Shown here: piece by piece, positions 1 to 7,240 of the stretch
Layout: each line of letters opens with the position of its first letter
How positions within the stretch are numbered: the first letter of the stretch is position 1
Assembly (NCBI GenBank): GCA_021791895.1
Contig: JAJYVS010000020.1
Coordinates: forward strand, 1-47,095
Length of the DNA stretch: 47,095 bases
From: Actinomycetes bacterium
GTDB lineage: Bacteria > Actinomycetota > Acidimicrobiia > Acidimicrobiales > RAAP-2
Direction: 5' to 3'
Translations under genes and position numbers: made by a program
The notes under the pieces: generated by a model
The model's input: the letters and a program-made list of their open reading frames with translations, nothing else
Database searches by the model: none
Told to the model about the DNA's origin: nothing

Positions 1-111
1 CGTCAGAGAGACGATCGCGACTGTGGCCCCGAACAGCGCCACACGTCGCCTCGTCCTCGTCCTGTGATCGCCCGACTTCCCTTGTCCGGCTCGCTCGGAC
101 CCTCGCCGCAT
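1..111 (-). CDS. N-terminus of a leftward membrane-anchored or secreted protein (partial)
   Basis: An ATG at 111-109 on the minus strand is preceded by a purine-rich AGGGGGAA stretch about 2 nt upstream and opens a frame that stays open to the window edge. The 37 visible residues have an Arg/Lys-rich start (about 24 residues, ending RTRTRRR) followed by a hydrophobic run, VALFGATVAIVSL. That is the layout of a signal peptide or a signal anchor after a basic cytoplasmic tail. The rest lies outside the window, so family and function cannot be given. A longer frame on the same strand (to 563) has no such protein-like features and is judged a shadow. Start and existence are moderately supported only. 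Confidence 0.45.
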   Translation of the reverse strand, partial: MRRGSERAGQGKSGDHRTRTRRRVALFGATVAIVSLT

Positions 112-462
112 ACTTCCCCCTTTCGCATCCAGGGGGTTTCCCTGGATGTGAACCTCCCCCCAACCGCAAGCCACGGCGAGCAGAGGTATGTTGCGAAATT
201 GTTGCCATCGAAATCAGACCGCACAAGAGCACCCCCCCGGGACTTGTGCCTGTTTCGACTCGCCGACATCAGCTGCGGCCGACGTTGCGGGCCTGGTTGA
301 GGCCCGAATGCAGCCGACGCACGCCAAATCAATCCGGCGCCAGATTTTTTTTGCGGAAGCCGCTGCCGAGCGTCGCGCAGTCGAACCGCACAGGCGTCGG
401 ATAAGACCGATCGAAGTCGGAGCGGTGAGGTTGGTTGATCCGATCGTGGGCCCCTGATCGCG
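112..462. other. Intergenic region between divergent genes
   Basis: About 350 bp lie between the leftward partial gene and the rightward monooxygenase, so both promoters should be here. I see no tRNA, repeat or clear operator. The stretch near 180-225 and the T-run at 344-351 are less GC-rich than the surroundings, as expected of promoter DNA, but no convincing -35/-10 pair could be assigned. Confidence 0.5.
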
Positions 463-2454
463 GTGACAATCCATGCCCACCTGGGCTCCTCGGTCGCTCG
501 CTCGCGTCTAAATTCCCGGGTCGTGGGTCCTTTCGACACCGAGTTGGCACCAATTGCGGCCACCGACGACGAGCTCCGTGGCTATCTCGTCGATGCCGAA
601 CTTCCCCCGCTGCTGCCAGCTCTCGCGTATGCCACCGGTGACGTAGCCCTGTTGCGCGACGAGCTGCGACCTGACAGAGCGCTCGTGACCATGCCTCAGG
701 GTGGTCTTGACCAGGAACAACAGGACAAAATCCGCGATTTGGCCTTCGAGTCGCTCGTGCGATTCCGCGACGACGGCAGTCGGGCGGCCCCTCCCCCGTC
801 GGAGGACCTGCTCCTGCAGCTGATGGAGCACACCGTCGGTGGAAGCGACATGTCGCCTTATCTCCCCCTGCTCGAAGAGGAGCTCTCCTATCGTGGCGAA
901 GATCGGCGCGCTCCGACGTGGCGCAAGGACGACATCGCGCCCGACCTCGACTTCAAAGTGGCGATCATCGGGGCAGGCATGTCCGGCCTGTTGGCCGCGC
1001 ACCGCCTGCGGCAGGCCGGGGTGCCGTTCGTCATCTTGGAAAAAGATGCCGACGTGGGGGGGACGTGGTTGGAGAACAGCTACCCGGGGTGCCGGGTCGA
1101 CAATCCGAACCACAACTACAGCTACGCGTTCGCTCAGCGCCACGACTGGCCGTACCACTTCTCTACCCAGGACGTCCTGCTCGAATACTTCAAGCGATGC
1201 GCCGAGACCTTCGGCGTGCTGCCCCATGTTCGGTTCAACACCGAGGTGGTCTCGGCCTCCTGGGATGACAATTCGGCGACTTGGACCCTGCAGGTCCGTT
1301 CGAACGACCGTCCGGAGACCCTGGTCGTCAACGCGGTCATCAGCGCGGTCGGTCAGCTCAACCAACCCAAGTACCCGACCGATATTGACGGGTTCGGAGC
1401 GTTCGAAGGGCCGACCTTTCACTCCGCCCGCTGGCGTCACGACGTCGATCTGACTGGCCGCCGGGTCGCGGTCATTGGCACGGGCGCCAGTGCCATCCAG
1501 TTTATCCCAGAGATCGCGGACGATGCGGGCGAGCTCGTGATCTTCCAGCGCACGCCACCTTGGCTAGCACCTACTCCCGAATACCACGCCGAGGTCCCGG
1601 AGGGTCAGCGCTGGCTCTACAGGCACCTCCCGTCGTATAGCGAGTTCAACCGCTTCGCCATCTTCTGGAAGATGGGCGATGGCGCTCTCGCCGGCGTCCG
1701 AGTCGATCCCAGCTATCCGCCTCGCAAGAACGCAGTCAGCGCCGCCAACGACATGCTTCGGACATTGCTCGAGGGCTACCTCCAGGTGCAGTTCGCCGAC
1801 CGGCCGGACCTGCTCGAAGCGGTCGTGCCCAACTACCCCCCGGGCGCGAAGCGAATGCTCCGCGACAACGGGGTCTGGCCGGCGACGCTGCGACGGAGCA
1901 ACGTCAAGCTAATCACGATCGGCATCGACGCGATCACCCCGTCGGGGATTCGGACAACTGACGGCGTCCACCACGATGCCGATGTCCTCATCTACGGCAC
2001 CGGATTCCATGCGTCGTCGTTCCTCACTCCGATGCAGGTTACAGGCCGGGCCGGCATGGACCTCCATGAACATTGGGGGGGTGAAGCGCGTGCCTATCTC
2101 GGCATCACGATCCCGGGGTTTCCGAACTTTTTTTGCCTGTATGGACCCAACACGAACATCGTGATCAACGGAAGCATCGTCTACTTCTCGGAGTGCGGCG
2201 TGCGCTACATCCTCGCCTGTATCGGCCTGCTCCTAGGCGAAGGAGGGCACGCCCTCGAAGTGCGCAAGGACATCCACGACGAGTTCAACGAACGGGTCGA
2301 CGCCGAGAACCGAGCGATGGCCTGGGGTTGGTCCGATGTGAACAGCTGGTACAAGAACGCCTCTGGCCGTGTCTCACAGAACTGGCCCTTCACCCTGCTC
2401 GAGTACTGGCAACAGACTCGCGCCCCGGACCCGGACTCCTACGAACTGAGCTGA
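463..2454 (+). CDS. Baeyer-Villiger monooxygenase, HAPMO-like (long N-terminal extension)
   Basis: A flavin- and NADPH-dependent monooxygenase expected to insert one O2 atom next to a ketone carbonyl, giving an ester or lactone. The FAD Rossmann motif is at residues 170-175 (GAGMSG). The family fingerprint FxGxxxHxxxW is at 314-324 (F314, H320, W324), and the NADPH Rossmann motif is at 339-344 (GTGASA). At 663 aa it carries about 160 residues before the first Rossmann fold, as 4-hydroxyacetophenone monooxygenases do, whereas cyclohexanone-type enzymes lack this. The GTG at 463 has no good Shine-Dalgarno; a GTG at 523 (residue 21) is an alternative start. The second monooxygenase lies 350 bp downstream across a tRNA gene. 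The substrate cannot be read from sequence. Confidence 0.88.
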   Translation: MTIHAHLGSSVARSRLNSRVVGPFDTELAPIAATDDELRGYLVDAELPPLLPALAYATGDVALLRDELRPDRALVTMPQGGLDQEQQDKIRDLAFESLVRFRDDGSRAAPPPSEDLLLQLMEHTVGGSDMSPYLPLLEEELSYRGEDRRAPTWRKDDIAPDLDFKVAIIGAGMSGLLAAHRLRQAGVPFVILEKDADVGGTWLENSYPGCRVDNPNHNYSYAFAQRHDWPYHFSTQDVLLEYFKRCAETFGVLPHVRFNTEVVSASWDDNSATWTLQVRSNDRPETLVVNAVISAVGQLNQPKYPTDIDGFGAFEGPTFHSARWRHDVDLTGRRVAVIGTGASAIQFIPEIADDAGELVIFQRTPPWLAPTPEYHAEVPEGQRWLYRHLPSYSEFNRFAIFWKMGDGALAGVRVDPSYPPRKNAVSAANDMLRTLLEGYLQVQFADRPDLLEAVVPNYPPGAKRMLRDNGVWPATLRRSNVKLITIGIDAITPSGIRTTDGVHHDADVLIYGTGFHASSFLTPMQVTGRAGMDLHEHWGGEARAYLGITIPGFPNFFCLYGPNTNIVINGSIVYFSECGVRYILACIGLLLGEGGHALEVRKDIHDEFNERVDAENRAMAWGWSDVNSWYKNASGRVSQNWPFTLLEYWQQTRAPDPDSYELS

Positions 2455-2638
2455 GGGGCAGGCACACGGTCGGGACTTTCCCACCCATAGCGCTCTCCGG
2501 GGCCAGGGCTTCCGCCCGGGCACCGATCGGAACCAGAAGTGCACCACCTTGGAACTTGCCAGGCAGGCCCTGCCGAACCCCGCTGGCCGTCATTGCCCGT
2601 CAGAGGGGACCATGAACCTATGCCACACTGAACGCCTC

Positions 2639-2713
2639 GGTGGGCGTAGCTCAGCTGGTTAGAGCGCCAGGTTGTGGCCCTGGAGGTCGGGGGTTCAAGT
2701 CCCCTCGCTCACC
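2639..2713 (+). tRNA. tRNA-His (anticodon GTG)
   Basis: A complete cloverleaf folds by eye. The acceptor stem is GTGGGCG/CGCTCAC with one G-T pair, the D arm is GCTC/GAGC, and the anticodon stem CCAGG/CCTGG encloses the loop TTGTGGC with GTG at 2674-2676. The T arm has the loop TTCAAGT. The extra G(-1) at 2639 faces C73 at 2713, the identity element specific to tRNA-His. The CCA end is not encoded. It lies alone between the two monooxygenase genes. Confidence 0.95.
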
Positions 2714-2747
2714 CCGGACCGAGCGCTTTCCGTTGTTGCGCGTCCTC

Positions 2748-2776
2748 GCGGCGTCGGGATGACACCGAGACGCCGC
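2748..2776 (+). terminator. Stem-loop downstream of tRNA-His
   Basis: GCGGCGTC (2748-2755) pairs perfectly with GACGCCGC (2769-2776) across a 13-nt loop. A second small hairpin, GACCC-AA-GGGTC (2778-2789), follows directly and runs into GCTTTA. Together they could end the tRNA transcript before the monooxygenase start at 2806. There is no long T-tract, so intrinsic termination is only likely. Confidence 0.4.
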
Positions 2777-2805
2777 TGACCCAAGGGTCGCTTTAGGGTG
2801 GCCCA

Positions 2806-4326
2806 GTGCACGAGCCTGGCCCCACTGATCTCGAAGTCCGGATCGTGATCATGGGGGCTGGCTTCGGAGGAATTGGCGCTGCCGTCAGGTTGCTCCAATC
2901 GGGCCAGGAGGACTTTGCGGTCCTCGAACGGTCAGATCAGCTCGGTGGGGTCTGGCGGGACAATCGGTACCCCGGTTGCCGTTGCGATGTCCCATCCCAC
3001 CTCTACTCGTTCTCGTTCGCCCCGAATCCGAGATGGCGGAGCACCCACGCCGAGCGCGAAGAGGTCTGGCAGTACTTGCAGGACACCGCAACGACGTTCG
3101 GCGTGCCCACACACATCCGGTTCGGTCACGCCGTCCTCGAGGCGGGGTGGGACGATCGCGCCGGAATCTGGATCCTGAGGACCAACCGGGGATCCCTCAG
3201 GTGCCGCTACCTTATCTCGGCCACCGGGACGCTCTCGGAGCCGATGGTTCCTTCCATACCGGGCACGGAGACCTTCGACGGCACGATCATGCACTCCGCT
3301 CGTTGGGATCCGAACCATCACTTCGAGGGCAAGCGTGTCGCGATCGTCGGCACCGGCGCCTCGGCGATGCAGATCGTCCCGTCGATCCAACCACAAGTCG
3401 AGCACCTGACGGTATTCCAACGCACCCCCGGCTGGGTCGTCCCGCATCACCCTCGTTTCATCCCGTCCTGGAAACACCGACTCTTCGAGCACCTCCCCGC
3501 GACCCAGCGGCTTCTTCGCGGTGTCCTCTACTTGCGCCAAGAGTTGGCCGTCTCTGCCTTCACCAAGTACGACGGGATCCGCACCGGGCTCGAGCGCCGG
3601 GCTCGACGCCACCTCGCCCGTCAGGTGGCCGATCCGTGGCTCCGCGCCCAGCTCACCCCGGAGTACCAGCTCGGGTGCAAACGGGTCCCCCCCTCCGACG
3701 ACTTCTACCCCGCCATCTCACAGAGCAACGTCGAACTCGTCACCGAGCCGATCGTCCGTATCGAGCCCGATGGCATGGTGACGCGAGACGGTCACCTGCA
3801 CCCGGTCGATACGATCGTGTTCGCCACGGGCTTTCGGGTCAGCGACAACCCGACCGCTCGACAAGTGGTCGGCCGGGAATCCCATCGGCTTTCCGAGGCC
3901 CTGAGCGGGGACCTGCCCAGCTACCTCGGGACGACGCTCCCATGGTTTCCCAACTTCTTCATGTTGAACGGACCGAACACCGGAACTGGCCACACCTCAC
4001 AGCTGTACATGATCGAGAGCCAGCTCAACTACATCATCGATGCCTTGGAACATCTTGATGAATGGGACGCGGTCGGCGAGGTGCTCGAGGACGTGGCCAA
4101 AGAGCACTCGGAGGAGATGCAAAGGCGCTCGGCCAAGAGCGTCTGGGGGTCCGGATGTGCCAGTTGGTATCGAAACGACCGCGACGCCAACGTGGTCATC
4201 TGGCCCAACTACACCTTCGTCTTCCGCCGTCGGTCAAGGCACTTCGACCCTGCGGACTACCGGATCGTGCCGGCCGGGTCGGTGGCGTCACCCCCGACCC
4301 GGCCGGCAAACGAACGGAAGGACTGA
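2806..4326 (+). CDS. Baeyer-Villiger / flavin-containing monooxygenase
   Basis: A 506-residue FAD/NADPH monooxygenase of the cyclohexanone/phenylacetone monooxygenase size class, predicted to oxidise ketones to esters or lactones. The FAD motif GAGFGG is at residues 17-22, the fingerprint F157-DGTIM-H163-SAR-W167 fits FxGxxxHxxxW, and the NADPH motif GTGASA is at 182-187. It starts at GTG 2806 and lacks the N-terminal extension of the first monooxygenase, so the two are not a recent tandem copy. The TetR gene starts 68 bp after its stop on the same strand, so that regulator may control this gene. The actual substrate is unknown. Confidence 0.88.
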   Translation: MHEPGPTDLEVRIVIMGAGFGGIGAAVRLLQSGQEDFAVLERSDQLGGVWRDNRYPGCRCDVPSHLYSFSFAPNPRWRSTHAEREEVWQYLQDTATTFGVPTHIRFGHAVLEAGWDDRAGIWILRTNRGSLRCRYLISATGTLSEPMVPSIPGTETFDGTIMHSARWDPNHHFEGKRVAIVGTGASAMQIVPSIQPQVEHLTVFQRTPGWVVPHHPRFIPSWKHRLFEHLPATQRLLRGVLYLRQELAVSAFTKYDGIRTGLERRARRHLARQVADPWLRAQLTPEYQLGCKRVPPSDDFYPAISQSNVELVTEPIVRIEPDGMVTRDGHLHPVDTIVFATGFRVSDNPTARQVVGRESHRLSEALSGDLPSYLGTTLPWFPNFFMLNGPNTGTGHTSQLYMIESQLNYIIDALEHLDEWDAVGEVLEDVAKEHSEEMQRRSAKSVWGSGCASWYRNDRDANVVIWPNYTFVFRRRSRHFDPADYRIVPAGSVASPPTRPANERKD

Positions 4327-4394
4327 CCAGGGCCCTTGGGCCGGGCCGGGCCGATCGGTTCGACGCGGCCGGTGGGAGGCCCGACAATGGGGTG

Positions 4395-4994
4395 ATGGCT
4401 CAGGTGGGTGGAGCGGTACCGGGTGGTCAGCGCCAGCACATCTTGGACACGGCGCTGGCGCTGATGGCCCAACGGGGAGTGGCCGGCACCAGCATGCGGG
4501 ACCTGGCCTCCGCGACCGGACTCAACGTGGCTTCCCTCTACCACTACTTCCCTTCCAAGCAGGATCTCTTGGTGGCGGTGCTGGCTGAACGGGGGTTCCT
4601 CGACGAGATCGCGATCACCGCCCCGACGCCCGGCGATCCGACCCCCAGAGTCAAGCTTGCTGACCTGCTCAACGAGCTGCTCCAGTCGATGCTCGAGGTC
4701 GAGGACTTCGTGCGCCTGATGCTCGGTGAGGTCATGCGGAACGACCAGACGGCGCTCGAGGTCGGCCACGAGCTGCTCGACGGGACCCAGCGCGCCCTCG
4801 AACACTGGGTGAGTTATGACCAGCCCGAACTCGCCCGGGGCCCCGGACCCGACGCAGTTGCCAGAATGCTGCGCGCCACCTTGATCGGGCTGTTCTTCGA
4901 GCACGTGGCCGGGGTGCTCGGTGGGGACGACCCAAGTGCCGCCCTGCGGGCCCGGGCCGAGGAGATCGCAGCCATCTTGCACCGCGACGACTGA
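4395..4994 (+). CDS. TetR/AcrR family transcriptional regulator
   Basis: A 199-residue protein with an N-terminal helix-turn-helix (about residues 31-58, containing GTSMRDLASATGLNVASLYHY and FPSKQDLL), classic for TetR repressors, followed by a helical ligand-binding and dimerisation region. The reading frame stays open upstream to 4062, but that part lies inside the monooxygenase gene. The ATG at 4395 (or the adjoining GTG at 4392) gives a normal TetR start. A GGGAGG lies 17 nt upstream, which is long for a Shine-Dalgarno. The position just behind the monooxygenase suggests it responds to a ketone or lipid-like ligand (inference). Its 3' end faces the cyclase gene with 19 bp between. Confidence 0.85.
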   Translation: MAQVGGAVPGGQRQHILDTALALMAQRGVAGTSMRDLASATGLNVASLYHYFPSKQDLLVAVLAERGFLDEIAITAPTPGDPTPRVKLADLLNELLQSMLEVEDFVRLMLGEVMRNDQTALEVGHELLDGTQRALEHWVSYDQPELARGPGPDAVARMLRATLIGLFFEHVAGVLGGDDPSAALRARAEEIAAILHRDD

Positions 4995-5013
4995 TCCGCG
5001 CACCCCCCCGGGA

Positions 5014-5700
5014 TCAGGAGCCGATCAAAGGGATTCGCAGGCTCCCCTGGCCGTCCGGACGCTCCCTCGGGCGATGTTCCCAGGTGTCCCGACAGCTGTC
5101 GGAGCAGAAGAGCACCGGGTTGCCGAGGGCGTCCCGGGTCACGTTGTCCGCCACGACCAGGGTGAGGGGGATACCGCAGACCGGATCCGGGAACACCGTC
5201 CCCTCCAGTTCGGCCAACCCGAGACGGGAGACGAAGAGCGGGTGCTCGAGGCTTCGCAAGGTCATCTCGTCTGCCGACAGCACGCGCACCCACTTGGGCA
5301 GGTGTTCGATGATCCCCCCGCCGGCCCACACCTCACCGCCCGGGGCCACGTCGCACAAGCGGGCCGCGACGTTGACCGCGTGGCCGATGTAGTCGTCGCC
5401 CTCGAGCAAGATGACGTCGTCGGCGGTCAGGCCACACCGCACCGCCATCGGCTGGGCCCTTCGGCGCGAGGCCACCTGCATCTCGATCGTCGCAGCGACG
5501 AGCGGCGTGGTTTCGACCGAAACCAGCATGGCCCCGTCACCCAGCCACTTCGCCACCCGGACTCCTCGCCGAGAGCAGATGTCGCGGACCATGGAACGGA
5601 ACGCCGAGAGGATGGAGACCGCCCGCTCATCCCCTTCGACCTCCGTCAGGGCGGTGAACCCCGACAAGTCAATGAAGCCGAACGTACGATGGACCCGCAT
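5014..5700 (-). CDS. Class III adenylate/guanylate cyclase catalytic domain fused to a YHS domain
   Basis: Residues 1 to about 160 form a class III nucleotide cyclase domain. The first metal aspartate is D11 (FIDLSGFT), the substrate-contacting lysine K51 is followed by the second metal aspartate D55 (KWLGDG), and D103, N110 and R114 lie in DYIGHAVNVAAR. The K/D pair and intact N/R pair are those of active adenylate cyclases, so cAMP synthesis is predicted. Residues 171-211 read PDPVCG...FCSDSC, with C175, C199 and C203, matching the YHS (TRASH-like) metal-associated fold. No membrane or HAMP segment is present. The protein is cytosolic, 228 aa, and lies 35 bp downstream of livF on the same strand. 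Metal-responsive cyclase activity is inference. Confidence 0.85.
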   Translation of the reverse strand: MRVHRTFGFIDLSGFTALTEVEGDERAVSILSAFRSMVRDICSRRGVRVAKWLGDGAMLVSVETTPLVAATIEMQVASRRRAQPMAVRCGLTADDVILLEGDDYIGHAVNVAARLCDVAPGGEVWAGGGIIEHLPKWVRVLSADEMTLRSLEHPLFVSRLGLAELEGTVFPDPVCGIPLTLVVADNVTRDALGNPVLFCSDSCRDTWEHRPRERPDGQGSLRIPLIGS

Positions 5701-5735
5701 GGCCAGATCGTCTCACGCGGGGCCGACGGGCCCGG

Positions 5736-6473
5736 TCATCCGGCCGTCTCGCCAGATCGAGCCGGGGGGCGGGGACCCCCGAGCACGCCATCGAGAACCC
5801 CGACGGCCCCAGCCGGGGGGCCGTCGAAACGGATCACCCCACGGTCGAGCACAACGGCTCGGTGAGCCAGCGCGAGCACGCGGTCGGTCCGCTGCTCGAT
5901 CACCAACAGGGCGGTCCCCCGCTCGGCCACGGCACCGAGCTGCTGATAGAGGTCGTCGAGGGCTGCGGGGGCCAACCCGAGCGAGAGTTCGTCGGCCACG
6001 ACCACGTCGGGGGCATTCCCGAGCACCTTGGCTAGAGAGAGGAGCCGTTGCTGGCCACCCGAAAGGGTGCCTGCCCGCTGGCGCCGGCGGTCGGCCAGGA
6101 TCGGGAACCGTGCGAAGGCCTCTTCCAGGGCGCCGGGCACGGCCTCGGACCCGAGCCACCGACCGAATGAGAGTTGCAGGTTCTCGGCGACGCTCAGCCT
6201 GGCAAACACGCCCCGCCCCTCGGGCACCGAGGCCAACTTGTTCCGGGCGATCTGCCACGGGGGTGCACCGGTTAGGTCATGACCCCCGACGAAGAGACGT
6301 CCGGAGGTCGGCTTGACCAGCCCGGCACACACCCGCGCCACGGTCGACTTGCCGGCCCCGTTCGGTCCGACCAGCGCCACCACCTCGCCCGTGCCCACGG
6401 CGAAGCTCACTTCGTCGAGGGCCCGGTAGGGGCCGTAGCCGGCGGATACCGACTGGAGCTCGAGCGCGTTCAC
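5736..6473 (-). CDS. livF: Branched-chain amino acid type ABC transporter ATPase (LivF-like)
   Basis: A 245-residue ATPase subunit of a HAAT-type importer. Walker A GPNGAGKST is at residues 36-44, the signature LSGGQQ at 137-142, and the Walker B end with catalytic Glu at 157-162 (VVVADE). VPEGRGVF at 83-90 and EQ in place of the H-loop His are typical of LivF. The GTG at 6473 was chosen because it overlaps the livG stop (GTGA, 6470-6473), the normal coupled arrangement; a longer open frame to 6584 lies within livG. It forms the cytosolic motor with LivG. Confidence 0.9.
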   Translation of the reverse strand: MNALELQSVSAGYGPYRALDEVSFAVGTGEVVALVGPNGAGKSTVARVCAGLVKPTSGRLFVGGHDLTGAPPWQIARNKLASVPEGRGVFARLSVAENLQLSFGRWLGSEAVPGALEEAFARFPILADRRRQRAGTLSGGQQRLLSLAKVLGNAPDVVVADELSLGLAPAALDDLYQQLGAVAERGTALLVIEQRTDRVLALAHRAVVLDRGVIRFDGPPAGAVGVLDGVLGGPRPPARSGETAG

Positions 6474-7240
6474 GCCACGCCTTGCCCGAGATAGGCGCGC
6501 CGTACCTCGGCGGTCTCCATGACCCCGTCGAAGGAGCCTTCTGCGATCACGTGGCCGACGTCGAGAACCACCACTCGGTCGCATACGCGGGCCACGAGCC
6601 CGAGGTCGTGCTCGACCAACAGGACGCCGATCTCCCGTGCCGGGAGTTGCGCGAGGACGCTGGCCAGCATCGCTGACTCCCTGCGGTCGAGGCCGGCGGA
6701 CGGCTCGTCGGCTAGGAGCACTCGGGGTCGAGCGATCAGGGCCCTCGCGATCTCGAGCAGCCGACAGGCCCCGAGCGGGAGCGTGGTGACCTGCGTGTCG
6801 TGCTGGTCGGCCAGACCGACCAGGCCGAGCATCTCGTCGATCTGGCGTGCCTCGGCGGCACTCGGCCGGGCGTGATCAACGAGCTCGGACCAACGTCCCG
6901 GTCGTTGCCGCCCGGCCCGGAGCGCCGCCAGAAGATGCGCCTCCACCGTGAGCTCCGGGAAGAGGGCCACCCGCTGGAACGTCCGGCCGACGCCGAGCCG
7001 GGCCCGCCGGTACGGCGCCTTCCCGGTCAGGGGAACCCCGTCCAACGCGACCGATCCCGAGGTGGGTTCGAGCTGACCCCCGGCGCAGTTGACCAGGGTG
7101 CTCTTGCCCGCCCCGTTGGGGCCGATCAGCCCGACGATCTCGCCTTCGGCGACATCGAGGTCCACCCGGTCCAGAGCGACGAGCCCCCCGAAGCTCACCG
7201 ACAGCGAGCGGACGCTGAGGACTCCTTGGTGCTCAGACAT
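6470..7240 (-). CDS. livG: Branched-chain amino acid type ABC transporter ATPase (LivG-like)
   Basis: A 256-residue ATPase with Walker A GPNGAGKST (40-48), the Q-loop in GRTFQR (Q89), the Walker B end LLADEP (D178, E179) and the H-loop His (H211, VEHDLGLV). VGRTFQ and EIARALI are typical of LivG. The ABC signature reads LPLGACR at 154-160 instead of the usual LSxGQ(Q)R, so the canonical second-position Ser and the Gln are replaced. The start ATG at 7240 overlaps the 3' end of the permease gene by 8 bp, so translation is probably coupled. Confidence 0.9.
   Translation of the reverse strand: MSEHQGVLSVRSLSVSFGGLVALDRVDLDVAEGEIVGLIGPNGAGKSTLVNCAGGQLEPTSGSVALDGVPLTGKAPYRRARLGVGRTFQRVALFPELTVEAHLLAALRAGRQRPGRWSELVDHARPSAAEARQIDEMLGLVGLADQHDTQVTTLPLGACRLLEIARALIARPRVLLADEPSAGLDRRESAMLASVLAQLPAREIGVLLVEHDLGLVARVCDRVVVLDVGHVIAEGSFDGVMETAEVRRAYLGQGVA

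Noticed and set aside
3..563. 186-codon open frame on the minus strand
   Set aside because: It overlaps the monooxygenase start and shows no family features; the other minus-strand frame ending at the window edge has a clear signal-like segment instead.
2639..2713. tRNA-His as an integration site of an island
   Set aside because: I could not find a repeated copy of the tRNA 3' end, an integrase or phage genes in the window.
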